Under the pieces are notes generated by a model. It was not told the origin of the DNA. It made no database searches and worked only from the letters and a program-made list of their open reading frames with translations. The position numbers and the translations under genes were made by a program. Positions 8,586-19,389 of a stretch of 64,000 nt of DNA are shown piece by piece. Numbering within the stretch: position 1 is the stretch's first letter; each line of letters starts with the position of its first letter. This DNA comes from Flavobacterium limnosediminis JC2902. Its GTDB lineage: Bacteria > Bacteroidota > Bacteroidia > Flavobacteriales > Flavobacteriaceae. The stretch is from positions 1 through 64,000 of the forward strand of contig NZ_AVGG01000018.1 in assembly GCF_000498535.1 (NCBI RefSeq), read 5' to 3'.

Positions 8586-8882
8586 ATGGCAACTTTACAA
8601 CAATCCGCTTCAGGAAAAAAAGACGGGGATATCAGATATCTAACGCCTTTAAACATAGAAACAAACAAAACTAAAAAGTATTGTCGTTTCAAAAAATCTG
8701 GAATCAAATACATCGATTATAAAGATGCAGATTTCTTATTGAAATTCGTTAATGAGCAAGGAAAAATTCTTCCTCGTCGTTTAACAGGAACTTCATTAAA
8801 GTACCAAAGAAAAGTGTCTGTAGCTGTGAAAAGAGCTCGTCACTTAGCTTTAATGCCTTACGTGGCTGATTTATTAAAATAA
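8586..8882 (+). CDS. rpsR: 30S ribosomal protein bS18
   Basis: Small-subunit protein S18 (98 aa), partner of bS6. A basic N-terminal tail is followed by the diagnostic [18 protein letters not shown] and the C-terminal [25 protein letters not shown]. Length and motifs are normal for Bacteroidota. It lies 5 nt after rpsF and 66 nt before rplI; that gap contains a stem-loop described separately. Confidence 0.97.
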   Translation: MATLQQSASGKKDGDIRYLTPLNIETNKTKKYCRFKKSGIKYIDYKDADFLLKFVNEQGKILPRRLTGTSLKYQRKVSVAVKRARHLALMPYVADLLK

Positions 8883-8894
8883 TTAAAAATAACA

Positions 8895-8948
8895 GTTGTT
8901 GGTTTCCGGTAAAACGGAACCTAACTTCTCAAATATAAGGACAACAAC
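8895..8948 (+). promoter_or_regulatory. Stem-loop abutting the rplI start codon
   Basis: GGTTTCCG (8901-8908) pairs with CGGAACC (8915-8921), with one bulged T. Immediately outside, GTTGTT (8895-8900) can pair with AACAAC (8943-8948), whose last base touches the rplI ATG at 8949. The folded form would place the translation start region of rplI in a stem. A regulatory role is inferred from position only. Confidence 0.4.
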
Positions 8949-9392
8949 ATGGAACTTATTTTAAAACAAGACGTTCAGAATTTAGGATTTAAAGACGATG
9001 TGGTATCTGTAAAACCAGGTTACGGTCGTAACTTCTTAATCCCTCAAGGTTTTGCTATTTTGGCAACACCTTCTGCTAAAAAAGTTTTAGCTGAAAACCT
9101 GAAACAAAAAGCTCATAAAGAAGCTAAAGTGGTTGCTGATGCAAAAGCAATCGGTGAGGCTTTAAAAGCTTTGGAGATCAAAATTACAGCTAAAGCAGGT
9201 GGTGAGAAATTATTCGGATCAGTTACTAATGCTGACATCGCTGAAATTTTAGAGAAAAACGGTCAGTCTATCGACAAAAAATTCATCACTTCAGGTATCG
9301 TAAAACGTACAGGTAAATATACTGCTTCAGTTCGTTTACACCGTGATGTAATCGTTGAATTAGCTTATGAAATCTTAGCTGAACAAGCTTAA
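8949..9392 (+). CDS. rplI: 50S ribosomal protein bL9
   Basis: Large-subunit protein L9 (147 aa), which binds domain V of 23S rRNA near the L1 stalk. The N-terminal domain begins MELILKQDVQNLGFKDDVVSVKPGYGRNFLIPQGFA, the hallmark of L9. A central helix (about 50-75) connects to the C-terminal domain with GGEKLFGSVTNADIAE. Last gene of the ribosomal operon, followed by a clear terminator. Translation may be influenced by the stem that ends at its start codon. Confidence 0.97.
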   Translation: MELILKQDVQNLGFKDDVVSVKPGYGRNFLIPQGFAILATPSAKKVLAENLKQKAHKEAKVVADAKAIGEALKALEIKITAKAGGEKLFGSVTNADIAEILEKNGQSIDKKFITSGIVKRTGKYTASVRLHRDVIVELAYEILAEQA

Positions 9393-9413
9393 TTTCAGAA
9401 TGAATAAGTAGAA

Positions 9414-9443
9414 AAGTCCCGGTGTAAATCGGGATTTTTTTTT
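9414..9443 (+). terminator. Terminator after rplI
   Basis: TCCCG (9417-9421) pairs with CGGGA (9430-9434), followed by a run of T to about 9443. It closes the rpsF-rpsR-rplI operon. Confidence 0.75.
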
Positions 9444-9525
9444 ATATTTAACTATAAAAAAAGCTTTAAGCGGTAAGTGTTTCATGCCTACAGCTTACAG
9501 CCTTTTGCTTAAGGCTTAAAAAAAA

Positions 9526-9999
9526 ATGAAATATACACGACTTACCAAGGAGCAACTGGAAGAACTGCACCCGGAATTTATTAATTTTCTGGCATCACAG
9601 TCGATTGATAAAGACGAATGGGATACCCTAAAAGTCCAAAAACCCGAAGTGGCAGAACAGGAAATTGATGTTTTCTCGGATTTGATTTGGGAAGGTGTTT
9701 TGGGTAATGCAAAATACTTGGAGCATTATTCCAAAAATTACATTTTCCTTTTCCATTGTACTGAAGTGCACATGATGACCATTATTATCCGTGCTTTGAT
9801 CCCTGAAGTTGATTTGCTTAAAAAAGAAGGTCTGCAGTGGTTGAGCGATAATCTCTTTACGGATAATGTTGAGGTTCAGCGTGGTCAGAAAGTTTTTGTA
9901 GATGACCGCAACACGGAAATTTTCAATTTGGTTCAGCAGGGTGCTATTTTTACGCAAGGCGAATTATTTGAACAGATGAGTGGTATTTTGGAACAATAG
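9526..9999 (+). CDS. Conserved hypothetical protein (DUF6495-like)
   Basis: 157-aa soluble protein without signal peptide or membrane segment. I recognise it only as a Bacteroidota-restricted hypothetical resembling DUF6495 proteins, which from memory often sit beside rplI in Flavobacteria. Acidic, mainly helical sequence; a hydrophobic segment around 84-94 (MMTIIIRALIP) is probably a buried helix. No catalytic motif is visible. Separated from rplI by a terminator and a spacer of repeated AAGC/TTAAG words (about 9465-9520), so it may have its own promoter. Function unknown. Confidence 0.7.
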   Translation: MKYTRLTKEQLEELHPEFINFLASQSIDKDEWDTLKVQKPEVAEQEIDVFSDLIWEGVLGNAKYLEHYSKNYIFLFHCTEVHMMTIIIRALIPEVDLLKKEGLQWLSDNLFTDNVEVQRGQKVFVDDRNTEIFNLVQQGAIFTQGELFEQMSGILEQ

Positions 10000-10144
10000 T
10001 TTTGTTTTAAAAAGGATATTCTGAAATCGCCATTAATATTAGGTTTTACGTAAGTAAACACCAATAAACATAAGGCAACCCGAGCTTACGGATTAGCGAA
10101 TCATAACATATATGACCGCCAAAAAATAAATTTTACTTATATGA

Positions 10145-12888
<2,744 letters not shown>

Positions 12889-12899
<11 letters not shown>

Positions 12900-13566
12900 A
12901 CCTGCTTTGATTTTGTATTTTATTGCCTGCGCGATTTTTATGTTGGCAGTTGTTATGGGAAGCGCAGAACTTATGCTGATTTCTAAACCAATTATAGCGC
13001 CTTCTGTTTTTTTTTATTACATGCAGGAAAAGAAGCAGCGGTTAAATTGGATTTATGTGAGCATTATCTCTTTGTTTTTTATCAGTGATATGATTGTGCT
13101 TATTGATCAGGAGAATTTTTTTCTGATAGTTCTTTCTCTTTTTCTCTTGGGATATCTGTTGTTTTTCAAAGGAATTCTCGATGATTTCATAAGGATACGC
13201 TTTCACTTTGTGAAAAAGACCCACTTGTTGGTTTTGTTAATAAGTGTTTTTTTACTTGTTTTTTTACTGCTTAGTATGTTGGATATCGTTGTTGAGTTTA
13301 ATTCGGACTATTTATGGTTATTTGTGATTTACGGTCTCCTTTTGGCATTGATAGGTTTCGTTTCTGCCTGGAATTACAATATGTTTCCGTCCCGATACAC
13401 TACCTTTATGCTTTTAACCGGATTGTCATTTATAATTTCGGATGTTTTTTATGTTCTGAAAAAAGATTCCCTTGAAATTGAGGTTTTTGATTATTTCAAC
13501 AACTTTACGCAGGTCTTATCATATTATTTTCTCACCAGATATTTTCTTTTGAAAAAGAACAGATAA
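12889..13566 (+). CDS. YhhN/TMEM86-like integral membrane protein, copy 2
   Basis: 225 aa, strongly hydrophobic, same layout as the preceding gene: SKPIIAPSVFFYYMQ, FFISDMIVLI, a central YGLLLALIGF helix, and SFIISDVFYVLKK near the C terminus. Both motif aspartates are kept. It is therefore a tandem paralogue that may retain YhhN-type activity. It overlaps the upstream paralogue by 11 nt, and its stop overlaps by 1 nt (TAATG) the start of a 43-codon ORF. Confidence 0.65.
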
Positions 13567-13697
13567 TGAAATCACAATCACTTAAAAATACTCTGGCTGT
13601 TCGTGTTGAGATGTTTTTTTTACCGAGAACCTTTCTCATATATGAGTATCAGAGTATCAGGATTAAGCAAAATCCGTATTATTTAATTCAGAAATAG
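13566..13697 (+). CDS. Possible small protein (43 aa), unlisted short ORF
   Basis: ATG at 13566 overlaps the stop of the upstream YhhN-like gene (TAATG), and the TAG at 13695-13697 lies one base before the next ATG at 13699. It therefore fills the gap between two paralogous membrane genes exactly. The predicted peptide begins MKSQSLKN, is basic with an aromatic/aliphatic middle (VEMFFLPRTFLIYEY) and ends PYYLIQK; no clear transmembrane helix. The exact packing argues for translation, but without homologues it could equally be the relic of a degraded neighbour. Confidence 0.4.
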   Translation: MKSQSLKNTLAVRVEMFFLPRTFLIYEYQSIRIKQNPYYLIQK

Positions 13698-13698
13698 G

Positions 13699-14400
13699 AT
13701 GAATTTTAAAATCGGAAAAACAGGGGCTTCTGACTATCTTAAACTATTTTATCTGGTTTTAAGCGTGATTTTAGTTTATGCGGAATATTTAAGGAATACC
13801 GATTTTCTGTATTTTACGAAGCCACTTTTAATGCCCGTTTTGTTCTGTTTGTATTTGGTTAACACTAAGAAAAAGAGTGTAAATTACTATTTTGTCCTCG
13901 TGCTTTTCTTTATGTGGATCGCCAATGTTTGTTTTATCAGTGCTGATGAAAAAATGCTTGTGTTGGGTATTGCAAATACTTTTCTCAGTCGGTTATTTGT
14001 GTTGATATTACTTTTAAAAAGCGGTAAACGTCCTAAATCAATACCTTTTCTGATTGGAACGTTCCCGTTCGTGATTATTTTTATCACGGTTTTACAACTG
14101 TTGAATGATGGCCTTGGTGATGCTTTTTATTTCGTTCTGCTTAACGGAATAGTGGTAATCTTGTTAGGGGGAATTTCATTGGCAAATTATTTTATGGTAC
14201 CAAGCAGAATAAATACCTATATTTTAATAAATGTTATTCTGTTTACATTTATGCGTTTTATTGTTGCTATTGATTTTTACTATCTTTCTGTTGCAATATT
14301 CAGACCTATAGCTATTTTAATATTTTCCGTAGCGCAATACATTTTTTATCTGGCTGTTGTTGGTATGAATCAGGACTCGTCGGAAAAAATTAAACAATAA
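13699..14400 (+). CDS. YhhN/TMEM86-like integral membrane protein, copy 3 (diverged)
   Basis: 233 aa polytopic membrane protein, third member of the tandem family. It keeps the first motif (TKPLLMPVLFCLY). The second motif reads LFFMWIANVCF, with Asn where copies 1 and 2 have Asp, and the third has FMRFIVAIDFYYL, which breaks the SDxFY pattern. Loss of the acidic positions suggests a non-catalytic or altered paralogue. It ends in an 11-nt overlap with the convergent metallophosphoesterase gene; the pair has no separate terminator. Confidence 0.6.
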   Translation: MNFKIGKTGASDYLKLFYLVLSVILVYAEYLRNTDFLYFTKPLLMPVLFCLYLVNTKKKSVNYYFVLVLFFMWIANVCFISADEKMLVLGIANTFLSRLFVLILLLKSGKRPKSIPFLIGTFPFVIIFITVLQLLNDGLGDAFYFVLLNGIVVILLGGISLANYFMVPSRINTYILINVILFTFMRFIVAIDFYYLSVAIFRPIAILIFSVAQYIFYLAVVGMNQDSSEKIKQ

Positions 14401-15319
14401 TACTTTTGCCTGTATTGGAAGCGACATTGTTCTTTTTGTCGAAATAAAAATCAATCCTTCCTAAATTTATTCCATAGCATCCCACCTGATTGATAAGTAC
14501 TTCTTTTCCGTCCCTATTTTTCTCTATCACCGGTTTGTCAAGAAAAGTATGGGTATGTCCGCCTATGATTAAATCGATGTCTGTTGTTTTTTTTGCCAAA
14601 GTGACATCGCATATTTTTTCAGGATCATTAGGGTATTTGAAACCCAAATGCGACAGACAGATTACCAGATCGCAATTGTTTTCGTGTTTCAGGATCCGGG
14701 TCATGTCTTGAGCGATTTCAACCGGATTGTTATAAATAGTCTCTTTGTAAAGTTGTTTGTTGACTAATCCTTGCAGTTCAACCCCTAAACCGAAAATACC
14801 AATCTTTATTCCGTCTTTATGTAAAATTTTATATGGTTTTACAAGTCCGTTGAGAATAGTGTTTTTAAAATCATAATTGGCAGAAACGAAATCGAATTTC
14901 GCATGAGGCAATTGTGCATAAAAACCGTCCAGGCCATTGTCGAAATCATGATTTCCCATGGTTGCAACATCATACTGCAGCATGCTCATCAGTTTGAATT
15001 CCAATTCGCCACCATAATAATTGAAATAGGGTGTTCCCTGAAAAATATCCCCGGCATCCAACAGCAGTACATTTTTTTCGTCTTTACGGATTTGCTCCAC
15101 CAAGGCAGCCCTTCGTGACACACCACCCATATTCGGGTTTTTGGGATGATCGGATGGAAAAGGGTCGATGTGACTGTGGACATCGTTGGTGTGAAGAATC
15201 GTTAATTTTTTTGGTTTATCCGATAGTTCAGGCGCATCGAAACTGCTTAATGATAATCCTCCCAGTGTCAGTAAAGCAGAACTTGCTGCCGTATTTTTTA
15301 AAAAAGCTCTTCTTTTCAT
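14390..15319 (-). CDS. 5'-nucleotidase/2',3'-cyclic phosphodiesterase N-terminal metallophosphatase, stand-alone
   Basis: 309-aa exported metallophosphoesterase corresponding to the N-terminal catalytic half of UshA-type 5'-nucleotidases. The signal MKRRAFLKNTAASSALLTLGG is Tat-like (twin Arg). Metal-binding motifs are complete: HTNDVHSH (about 44-51), DAGDIFQGTPYF, GNHDFD, CLSHLGF and GGHTHTF. It ends where the substrate-binding domain would begin in fused enzymes; that domain is encoded by the gene immediately upstream (15330-16112), 10 nt away. It probably hydrolyses extracytoplasmic nucleotides for phosphate or nucleoside salvage. It overlaps the convergent YhhN-like gene by 11 nt. Confidence 0.88.
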   Translation of the reverse strand: MKRRAFLKNTAASSALLTLGGLSLSSFDAPELSDKPKKLTILHTNDVHSHIDPFPSDHPKNPNMGGVSRRAALVEQIRKDEKNVLLLDAGDIFQGTPYFNYYGGELEFKLMSMLQYDVATMGNHDFDNGLDGFYAQLPHAKFDFVSANYDFKNTILNGLVKPYKILHKDGIKIGIFGLGVELQGLVNKQLYKETIYNNPVEIAQDMTRILKHENNCDLVICLSHLGFKYPNDPEKICDVTLAKKTTDIDLIIGGHTHTFLDKPVIEKNRDGKEVLINQVGCYGINLGRIDFYFDKKNNVASNTGKSIIV

Positions 15320-15329
15320 TTTCGTTTAT

Positions 15330-16112
15330 TTATTCCAGAATGATTCTCGAAGTTTTAATTACCGGAATTGTATCTGTTTTTTTGAAATAGTCAATAAGCA
15401 CATTACGCAGTTTGTATTCCATGTCATACGTCTTTTCCGTTTTTTTAAAGAAATTCATATTATCGCCGCCATTTGATAAATAATCGGAAGTGGCTATGTA
15501 ATAGGTTTTGGAATCTTCAAGCGGCTTTCCGTTAACTGTCAGGGATTTTACGGCCATCGTGTTTTTATCGGCGACTATTTTCAAACCATTCAGCGGGTGC
15601 GGTTTTTTTTCTTTCAGAATATAATTCGCCATTTCACGGATTTCAGTTCCTTTTAATTCCACAACTACAACGCTGTTTTCAAAAGGCATTATTTCGTAAG
15701 CGGTTCGGGTTGTCACATCGCCTTTTGGCAAAATGGCACGGATGCCACCGTGGTTTAAAAGGCAGATGTCTATATTTTTCTTTTCTCTTGATAGAAAAAC
15801 GGGATTCACTATTTCAAAGGTCATGTCTGCCATCAGATTTCCAATGGTTGTCTGCCATTCGCCTTTGCTTTTATCCAGAGTTTCAGGAGCGTAAGCCAGA
15901 ACACTGTTCAGTTCATTGTTTATGTGTTCGCGATAAGGTTTTATGAAATCATCAATGGCTGTAACATCACCCGATTGGGCGGTAACGGGAATCAGTTTTC
16001 CTTCAATTTTTGAATTATAGTACTTGTTTCCACTGCAGGAAATCAACAAAAAAACCGAAAAAGCAACAATAAATTGTGTGTAAAAACGGTTATACTTTCT
16101 TAACTTTACCAT
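15330..16112 (-). CDS. 5'-nucleotidase C-terminal domain lipoprotein, stand-alone
   Basis: 260-aa lipoprotein (signal ending LLISCSG, lipidated Cys near 26) made only of the 5'-nucleotidase C-terminal, nucleotide-specificity domain. Visible motifs: ETTIGN-like QTTIGNLMADM, NHGGIRA, PFENSVVVVELKG and the ring-stacking region SDYLSNGGDNMNFF. It lacks the metallophosphatase half, which is the next gene downstream. The pair would form a two-polypeptide enzyme, one subunit anchored by lipid and one probably Tat-exported. The gene starts 48 nt from a divergent DUF6913-like gene. Confidence 0.87.
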   Translation of the reverse strand: MVKLRKYNRFYTQFIVAFSVFLLISCSGNKYYNSKIEGKLIPVTAQSGDVTAIDDFIKPYREHINNELNSVLAYAPETLDKSKGEWQTTIGNLMADMTFEIVNPVFLSREKKNIDICLLNHGGIRAILPKGDVTTRTAYEIMPFENSVVVVELKGTEIREMANYILKEKKPHPLNGLKIVADKNTMAVKSLTVNGKPLEDSKTYYIATSDYLSNGGDNMNFFKKTEKTYDMEYKLRNVLIDYFKKTDTIPVIKTSRIILE

Positions 16113-16133
16113 CCGTAAAATGCCTTATTTGGT

Positions 16134-16141
16134 TAAATTTG
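16134..16141 (+). promoter_or_regulatory. Candidate -7 box for the DUF6913-dapA unit
   Basis: TAAATTTG matches TAnnTTTG and lies 19 nt before the ATG at 16161. No clear TTG partner is seen upstream, so support is partial. Confidence 0.35.
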
Positions 16142-16160
16142 TATTTTAAGTAAAATTACT

Positions 16161-16679
16161 ATGTTTTTAAGACTAATGAAGGATTTTTTGATTAAAAAAT
16201 CAGTTAAGAAATCCTTATCAGATTATAAGCCTGCCGACATCGGGAATAAAATACAAACGATAGGGTTACTTATTGACGAGACTTATTTTGCAAAAGAAAA
16301 TGAACTTGTTTCAGAGCTTGTTGCCGGAGGTGTGGATCGCAATGCAATTGAAGTTTTGGTATACAAGGATCGGATTAAGAAAAAAGAAACTTTTGAAAAC
16401 CCTTTTTTCAGCAGGGCAGATGTTTCTTTAAAAGGGGATTTTCGAAAGCAGGCGGTTTTAGATTTTATTGAAAAGCCGTTTGATATGCTTATCAGTTATT
16501 ACGATATTGAAAAACCTATACTTACGTTGGTTACATTGCAGTCAAAAGCCAGTTTTAAGGTTGGGTTTTCTACCATAGACAAACGACTGAACAGTTTTAT
16601 GATTACAACCATAGCTGAAAAGCATCAGGAATTTGTAGCCGAATTATTCAAATATTTAAAAATTTTAAACAAAATATAA
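16161..16679 (+). CDS. Conserved hypothetical protein (DUF6913-like)
   Basis: 172-aa cytosolic protein; I recognise it only as a Bacteroidota hypothetical (DUF6913-like). No signal peptide. A basic N-terminal helix ([16 protein letters not shown]) is followed by an alternating strand/helix pattern: [35 protein letters not shown] second Met at residue 6 is an alternative start. Its stop is one base before the dapA ATG, so the two are very likely co-translated; a connection to lysine or cell-wall precursor metabolism is only a guess from that linkage. Confidence 0.7.
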   Translation: MFLRLMKDFLIKKSVKKSLSDYKPADIGNKIQTIGLLIDETYFAKENELVSELVAGGVDRNAIEVLVYKDRIKKKETFENPFFSRADVSLKGDFRKQAVLDFIEKPFDMLISYYDIEKPILTLVTLQSKASFKVGFSTIDKRLNSFMITTIAEKHQEFVAELFKYLKILNKI

Positions 16680-16680
16680 A

Positions 16681-17562
16681 ATGCAATCATTTGTTGGGAC
16701 GGGCGTTGCTTTGGTGACCCCATTTAAAAAAGATTTTTCTGTAGATGTTGAAGCACTGAAAAGAATTGTGAACTATGTCATTGACGGCGGAGTGGAATAC
16801 TTAGTTGTTTTAGGAACCACGGCCGAATCAGCAACACTTAACGCAGACGAAAAGGAATTGGTTATCAGCACAATTAAAGAAGCTAACAACGGAAGATTAC
16901 CACTGGTTTTGGGTGTTGGTGGAAACAATACCATGAAAGTGGTGGAAGAATTGAAAACGAGAGATTTTTCAGGATTTTCAGCTATTCTTTCCGTTTCACC
17001 TTATTATAACAAGCCTACACAGGAAGGGATTTATCAGCATTTTAAAATGGTTGCTGAAAATTCACCGCTTCCGGTAATTTTATATAATGTTCCAGGGAGA
17101 ACGGCAAGCAATATGCTGCCTTCAACGGTGATTCGTTTAGCAAATGATTTCAAAAATTTAATTGGAATAAAAGAAGCTGCCGGAGACATTGTTCAGGCAA
17201 TGAAACTGATTCAGGATAAACCAAAAGATTTTCTTGTGATTTCCGGAGATGATATGATTACGCTTCCGATGGTTTTGGCTGGAGGAGCAGGGGTGATCTC
17301 GGTTATCGGGGAAGGTTTTCCGAAAGAATTCTCGGAAATGGTTCGTTTAGGATTAGAGCGAAAAGTAGATGAAGCTTATAAATTACACTATTTATTGGCT
17401 GACAGTATTGATATGATTTTCGAGCAGGGAAATCCTGGCGGAATCAAAGAAATTTTCAAATCATTAGGTTTGTCTGAAAACACGATGCGTTTGCCGTTGG
17501 TGAATGTTAACGAAGATTTAGCAAATCGACTTGATGTTTTTGTAAAGAAAGTTGTAAATTAG
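16681..17562 (+). CDS. dapA: 4-hydroxy-tetrahydrodipicolinate synthase DapA
   Basis: Condenses pyruvate with aspartate semialdehyde, the first step of the diaminopimelate/lysine branch (EC 4.3.3.7). 293 aa TIM barrel of normal length. Schiff-base lysine K164 in IGIKEAAGD, catalytic Y135 in LYNVPGR with R140, T46-T47 in GTTAES, and the [11 protein letters not shown] loop at 106-115 are all present. Translated right after the DUF6913-like gene (1-nt gap) and 24 nt before the ferritin gene, in one probable operon. Confidence 0.96.
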   Translation: MQSFVGTGVALVTPFKKDFSVDVEALKRIVNYVIDGGVEYLVVLGTTAESATLNADEKELVISTIKEANNGRLPLVLGVGGNNTMKVVEELKTRDFSGFSAILSVSPYYNKPTQEGIYQHFKMVAENSPLPVILYNVPGRTASNMLPSTVIRLANDFKNLIGIKEAAGDIVQAMKLIQDKPKDFLVISGDDMITLPMVLAGGAGVISVIGEGFPKEFSEMVRLGLERKVDEAYKLHYLLADSIDMIFEQGNPGGIKEIFKSLGLSENTMRLPLVNVNEDLANRLDVFVKKVVN

Positions 17563-17586
17563 CATTTCACTAAAAACCGAAAAGTT

Positions 17587-18096
17587 ATGTTGTCGAAAAC
17601 TATTCAGGAAGCAATTAATAAACAGATTAAGGTAGAAGCAGATTCTTCACAAATTTATTTAGCAATGGCATCCTGGGCTGAAGTTCAGGGTTTTGAAGGT
17701 ATTTCTGCGTTCATGTACAAACAATCGGATGAAGAGCGTATGCATATGCTAAAGTTGGTAAAGTATGCCAACCAGCGCGGCGGTGAGGCGAAAATTCCGA
17801 ATGTGATTGAACCGATTTTGGACTGTTCGTCATTCAAGGCGTTGTTTACGCAGTTGTATGAACACGAGGTTATGGTTTCTGAAAGTATAAACGAATTGGT
17901 TCATGTTTCCCTTCAGGAGCGTGATTATGCGACACATAATTTCTTACAGTGGTATGTTTCGGAACAGATCGAAGAAGAGGCAACCGCAAGAACGATTTTG
18001 GATAAAATTAATCTGATTGGCGATGATAAAGGCGGATTGTATCTGTTTGATAACGATATGAAAAACTTTAGCGGAAGCCAATCCGGTTCAATGTAA
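17587..18096 (+). CDS. ftnA: Non-heme ferritin
   Basis: 169-aa iron-storage ferritin: four-helix bundle subunit that oxidises Fe(II) and stores it in a 24-mer shell. Ferroxidase ligands are visible in KVEADSSQIYLAMASWAE (E and Y of helix A), DEERMHMLKL (E and H of helix B), HEVMVSESI and the QWYVSEQIEEE segment. Length and the late C-terminal helix match bacterial FtnA rather than bacterioferritin (no heme methionine context). It sits 24 nt after dapA and is followed by a strong terminator. No Fur-like operator is obvious. Confidence 0.95.
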   Translation: MLSKTIQEAINKQIKVEADSSQIYLAMASWAEVQGFEGISAFMYKQSDEERMHMLKLVKYANQRGGEAKIPNVIEPILDCSSFKALFTQLYEHEVMVSESINELVHVSLQERDYATHNFLQWYVSEQIEEEATARTILDKINLIGDDKGGLYLFDNDMKNFSGSQSGSM

Positions 18097-18121
18097 TAAA
18101 GTGCTGTAAAAAGCGTTTGAT

Positions 18122-18157
18122 GAAAGATGCCTTTGTAACGGCATCTTTCGTTTTTTT
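18122..18157 (+). terminator. Terminator after ferritin gene
   Basis: Perfect 10-bp stem GAAAGATGCC (18122-18131) with GGCATCTTTC (18140-18149), then G and seven T. It ends the DUF6913-dapA-ftnA unit. Confidence 0.9.
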
Positions 18158-18174
18158 GAGTGTGAAAAAAAGAT

Positions 18175-18204
18175 TTTGTAATCAATAATTAATAATTAAC
18201 TTTG
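18175..18204 (+). promoter_or_regulatory. bamD operon promoter
   Basis: TTTG at 18175-18178, 18-nt spacer, TAACTTTG at 18197-18204: both Flavobacterium promoter boxes at standard spacing. It predicts a 5' UTR of about 50 nt before bamD. Confidence 0.75.
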
Positions 18205-18263
18205 CATTTGCTTTCAAATCAATGAAAAATTGAAATTTTGGGGCATAATAACGAAAATTAAAC

Positions 18264-19058
18264 ATGAACAAATTTTTATATATTTTACTTTTTTCAGTAT
18301 TGTTTGTTTCCTGCAGTCCTTATCAAAAAGCTTTAAAATCAGAGGATTTGGCTTTTAAATATGAAGTGGCAACCCAGAAATATGAAAAAGAGAAGTATAC
18401 AAAAGCCGTCCGACTGTTCGAACAGATAGCAGGACCTAACAGAGGGAAACCTCAGGCTGAGAAATTATTTTACATGTTTGCACAATCGTATTATAAAACA
18501 GAACAGTATTATCTGGCTGCTTATCAGTTCGAATCGTTTGCCGCGACATATCCAAAAAGTGAAAACAGGGAAGAAGCTTCATTTTTAGCTGCAAAATCGT
18601 ATTCGATGTTGTCTCCGGTTTATTCATTGGATCAGATTGATACCGAAAAGGCTGTTGATAAATTGCAGACGTATATCAATACGTATCCGAATTCCAAAAA
18701 CTTTGCTGAGGCGAATAAAATTATTGCCGAATTAAGAGATAAATTGGAGAAGAAAGCGTTTGAAATCGCAAAACAATACAATACGATTTCAGATTATAAA
18801 TCGGCAGTACGTGCCATGGAGAATTTTATTTCGGATTATCCGGGAACAAAATTTAAAGAAGAAGCGTTATACTATAAATTTGATTCGTATTATCAGTTGG
18901 CATTAAACAGTGTTCCTTCAAAAATGGAAGAACGTTTAAACAGTGCAAAAGCTGCTTATTCCGGACTGGTTCGTTATAAAGCGGATACAAAGTTTAAAAA
19001 AGAAGCCGATGAAAAATTGGCAAATATTGAAACAGAATTACAAAAATTTTCTAAATAA
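18264..19058 (+). CDS. bamD: Outer membrane protein assembly factor BamD
   Basis: 264-aa lipoprotein (signal ending FVSCS, lipidated C17) with TPR-type helical repeats, an essential component of the BAM complex that inserts beta-barrel proteins into the outer membrane. Repeats are visible as YEKEKYTKAVRLFEQIA, YYLAAYQFESFAATYPKSENREEASFLAAKSY, AVDKLQTYINTYPNSKNFAEANKII and AVRAMENFISDYPGTKFKEEALYY; the TYPNS and DYPGT turns are typical. First gene of bamD-rpoZ-coaBC-DUF4835-recN, an arrangement conserved in Flavobacteria from memory. Confidence 0.93.
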   Translation: MNKFLYILLFSVLFVSCSPYQKALKSEDLAFKYEVATQKYEKEKYTKAVRLFEQIAGPNRGKPQAEKLFYMFAQSYYKTEQYYLAAYQFESFAATYPKSENREEASFLAAKSYSMLSPVYSLDQIDTEKAVDKLQTYINTYPNSKNFAEANKIIAELRDKLEKKAFEIAKQYNTISDYKSAVRAMENFISDYPGTKFKEEALYYKFDSYYQLALNSVPSKMEERLNSAKAAYSGLVRYKADTKFKKEADEKLANIETELQKFSK

Positions 19059-19064
19059 TTAAGT

Positions 19065-19385
19065 ATGGATTTAAAGAAGACTACAGCTCCTGTAAATACA
19101 GTTACCTACAATAAGAGTAAAATCGAAGAGCCAACAGGGAATGTGTATGAAGCGATTACTATTATGGCAAGAAGAGCAAATCAAATCAACTCTGAAATCA
19201 AAAAGGAATTGATTGACAAGCTTGAGGAGTTTGCTACTTACAATGATAGTCTTGAAGAAATCTTTGAAAACAAAGAGCAAATCGAAGTTTCCAAGTTTTA
19301 CGAAAAATTACCAAAACCACATGCGTTAGCAGTACAAGAGTGGTTAGACGGTAAAATCTATTACAGAGATTCAAATCAACAATAA
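19065..19385 (+). CDS. rpoZ: DNA-directed RNA polymerase omega subunit (Bacteroidota type)
   Basis: 106-aa RNA polymerase omega homologue, which stabilises the beta' subunit. Omega-like features are GNVYEAITIMARRANQINSEIKKELIDKLEEF (helices corresponding to the conserved YxAVxxAxxRAxQI segment). The C terminus carries a Bacteroidota-specific tail (KPHALAVQEWLDGKIYYRD). Six nt after bamD and 4 nt before coaBC, so part of one tightly packed operon. Confidence 0.88.
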   Translation: MDLKKTTAPVNTVTYNKSKIEEPTGNVYEAITIMARRANQINSEIKKELIDKLEEFATYNDSLEEIFENKEQIEVSKFYEKLPKPHALAVQEWLDGKIYYRDSNQQ

Positions 19386-19389
19386 AACT

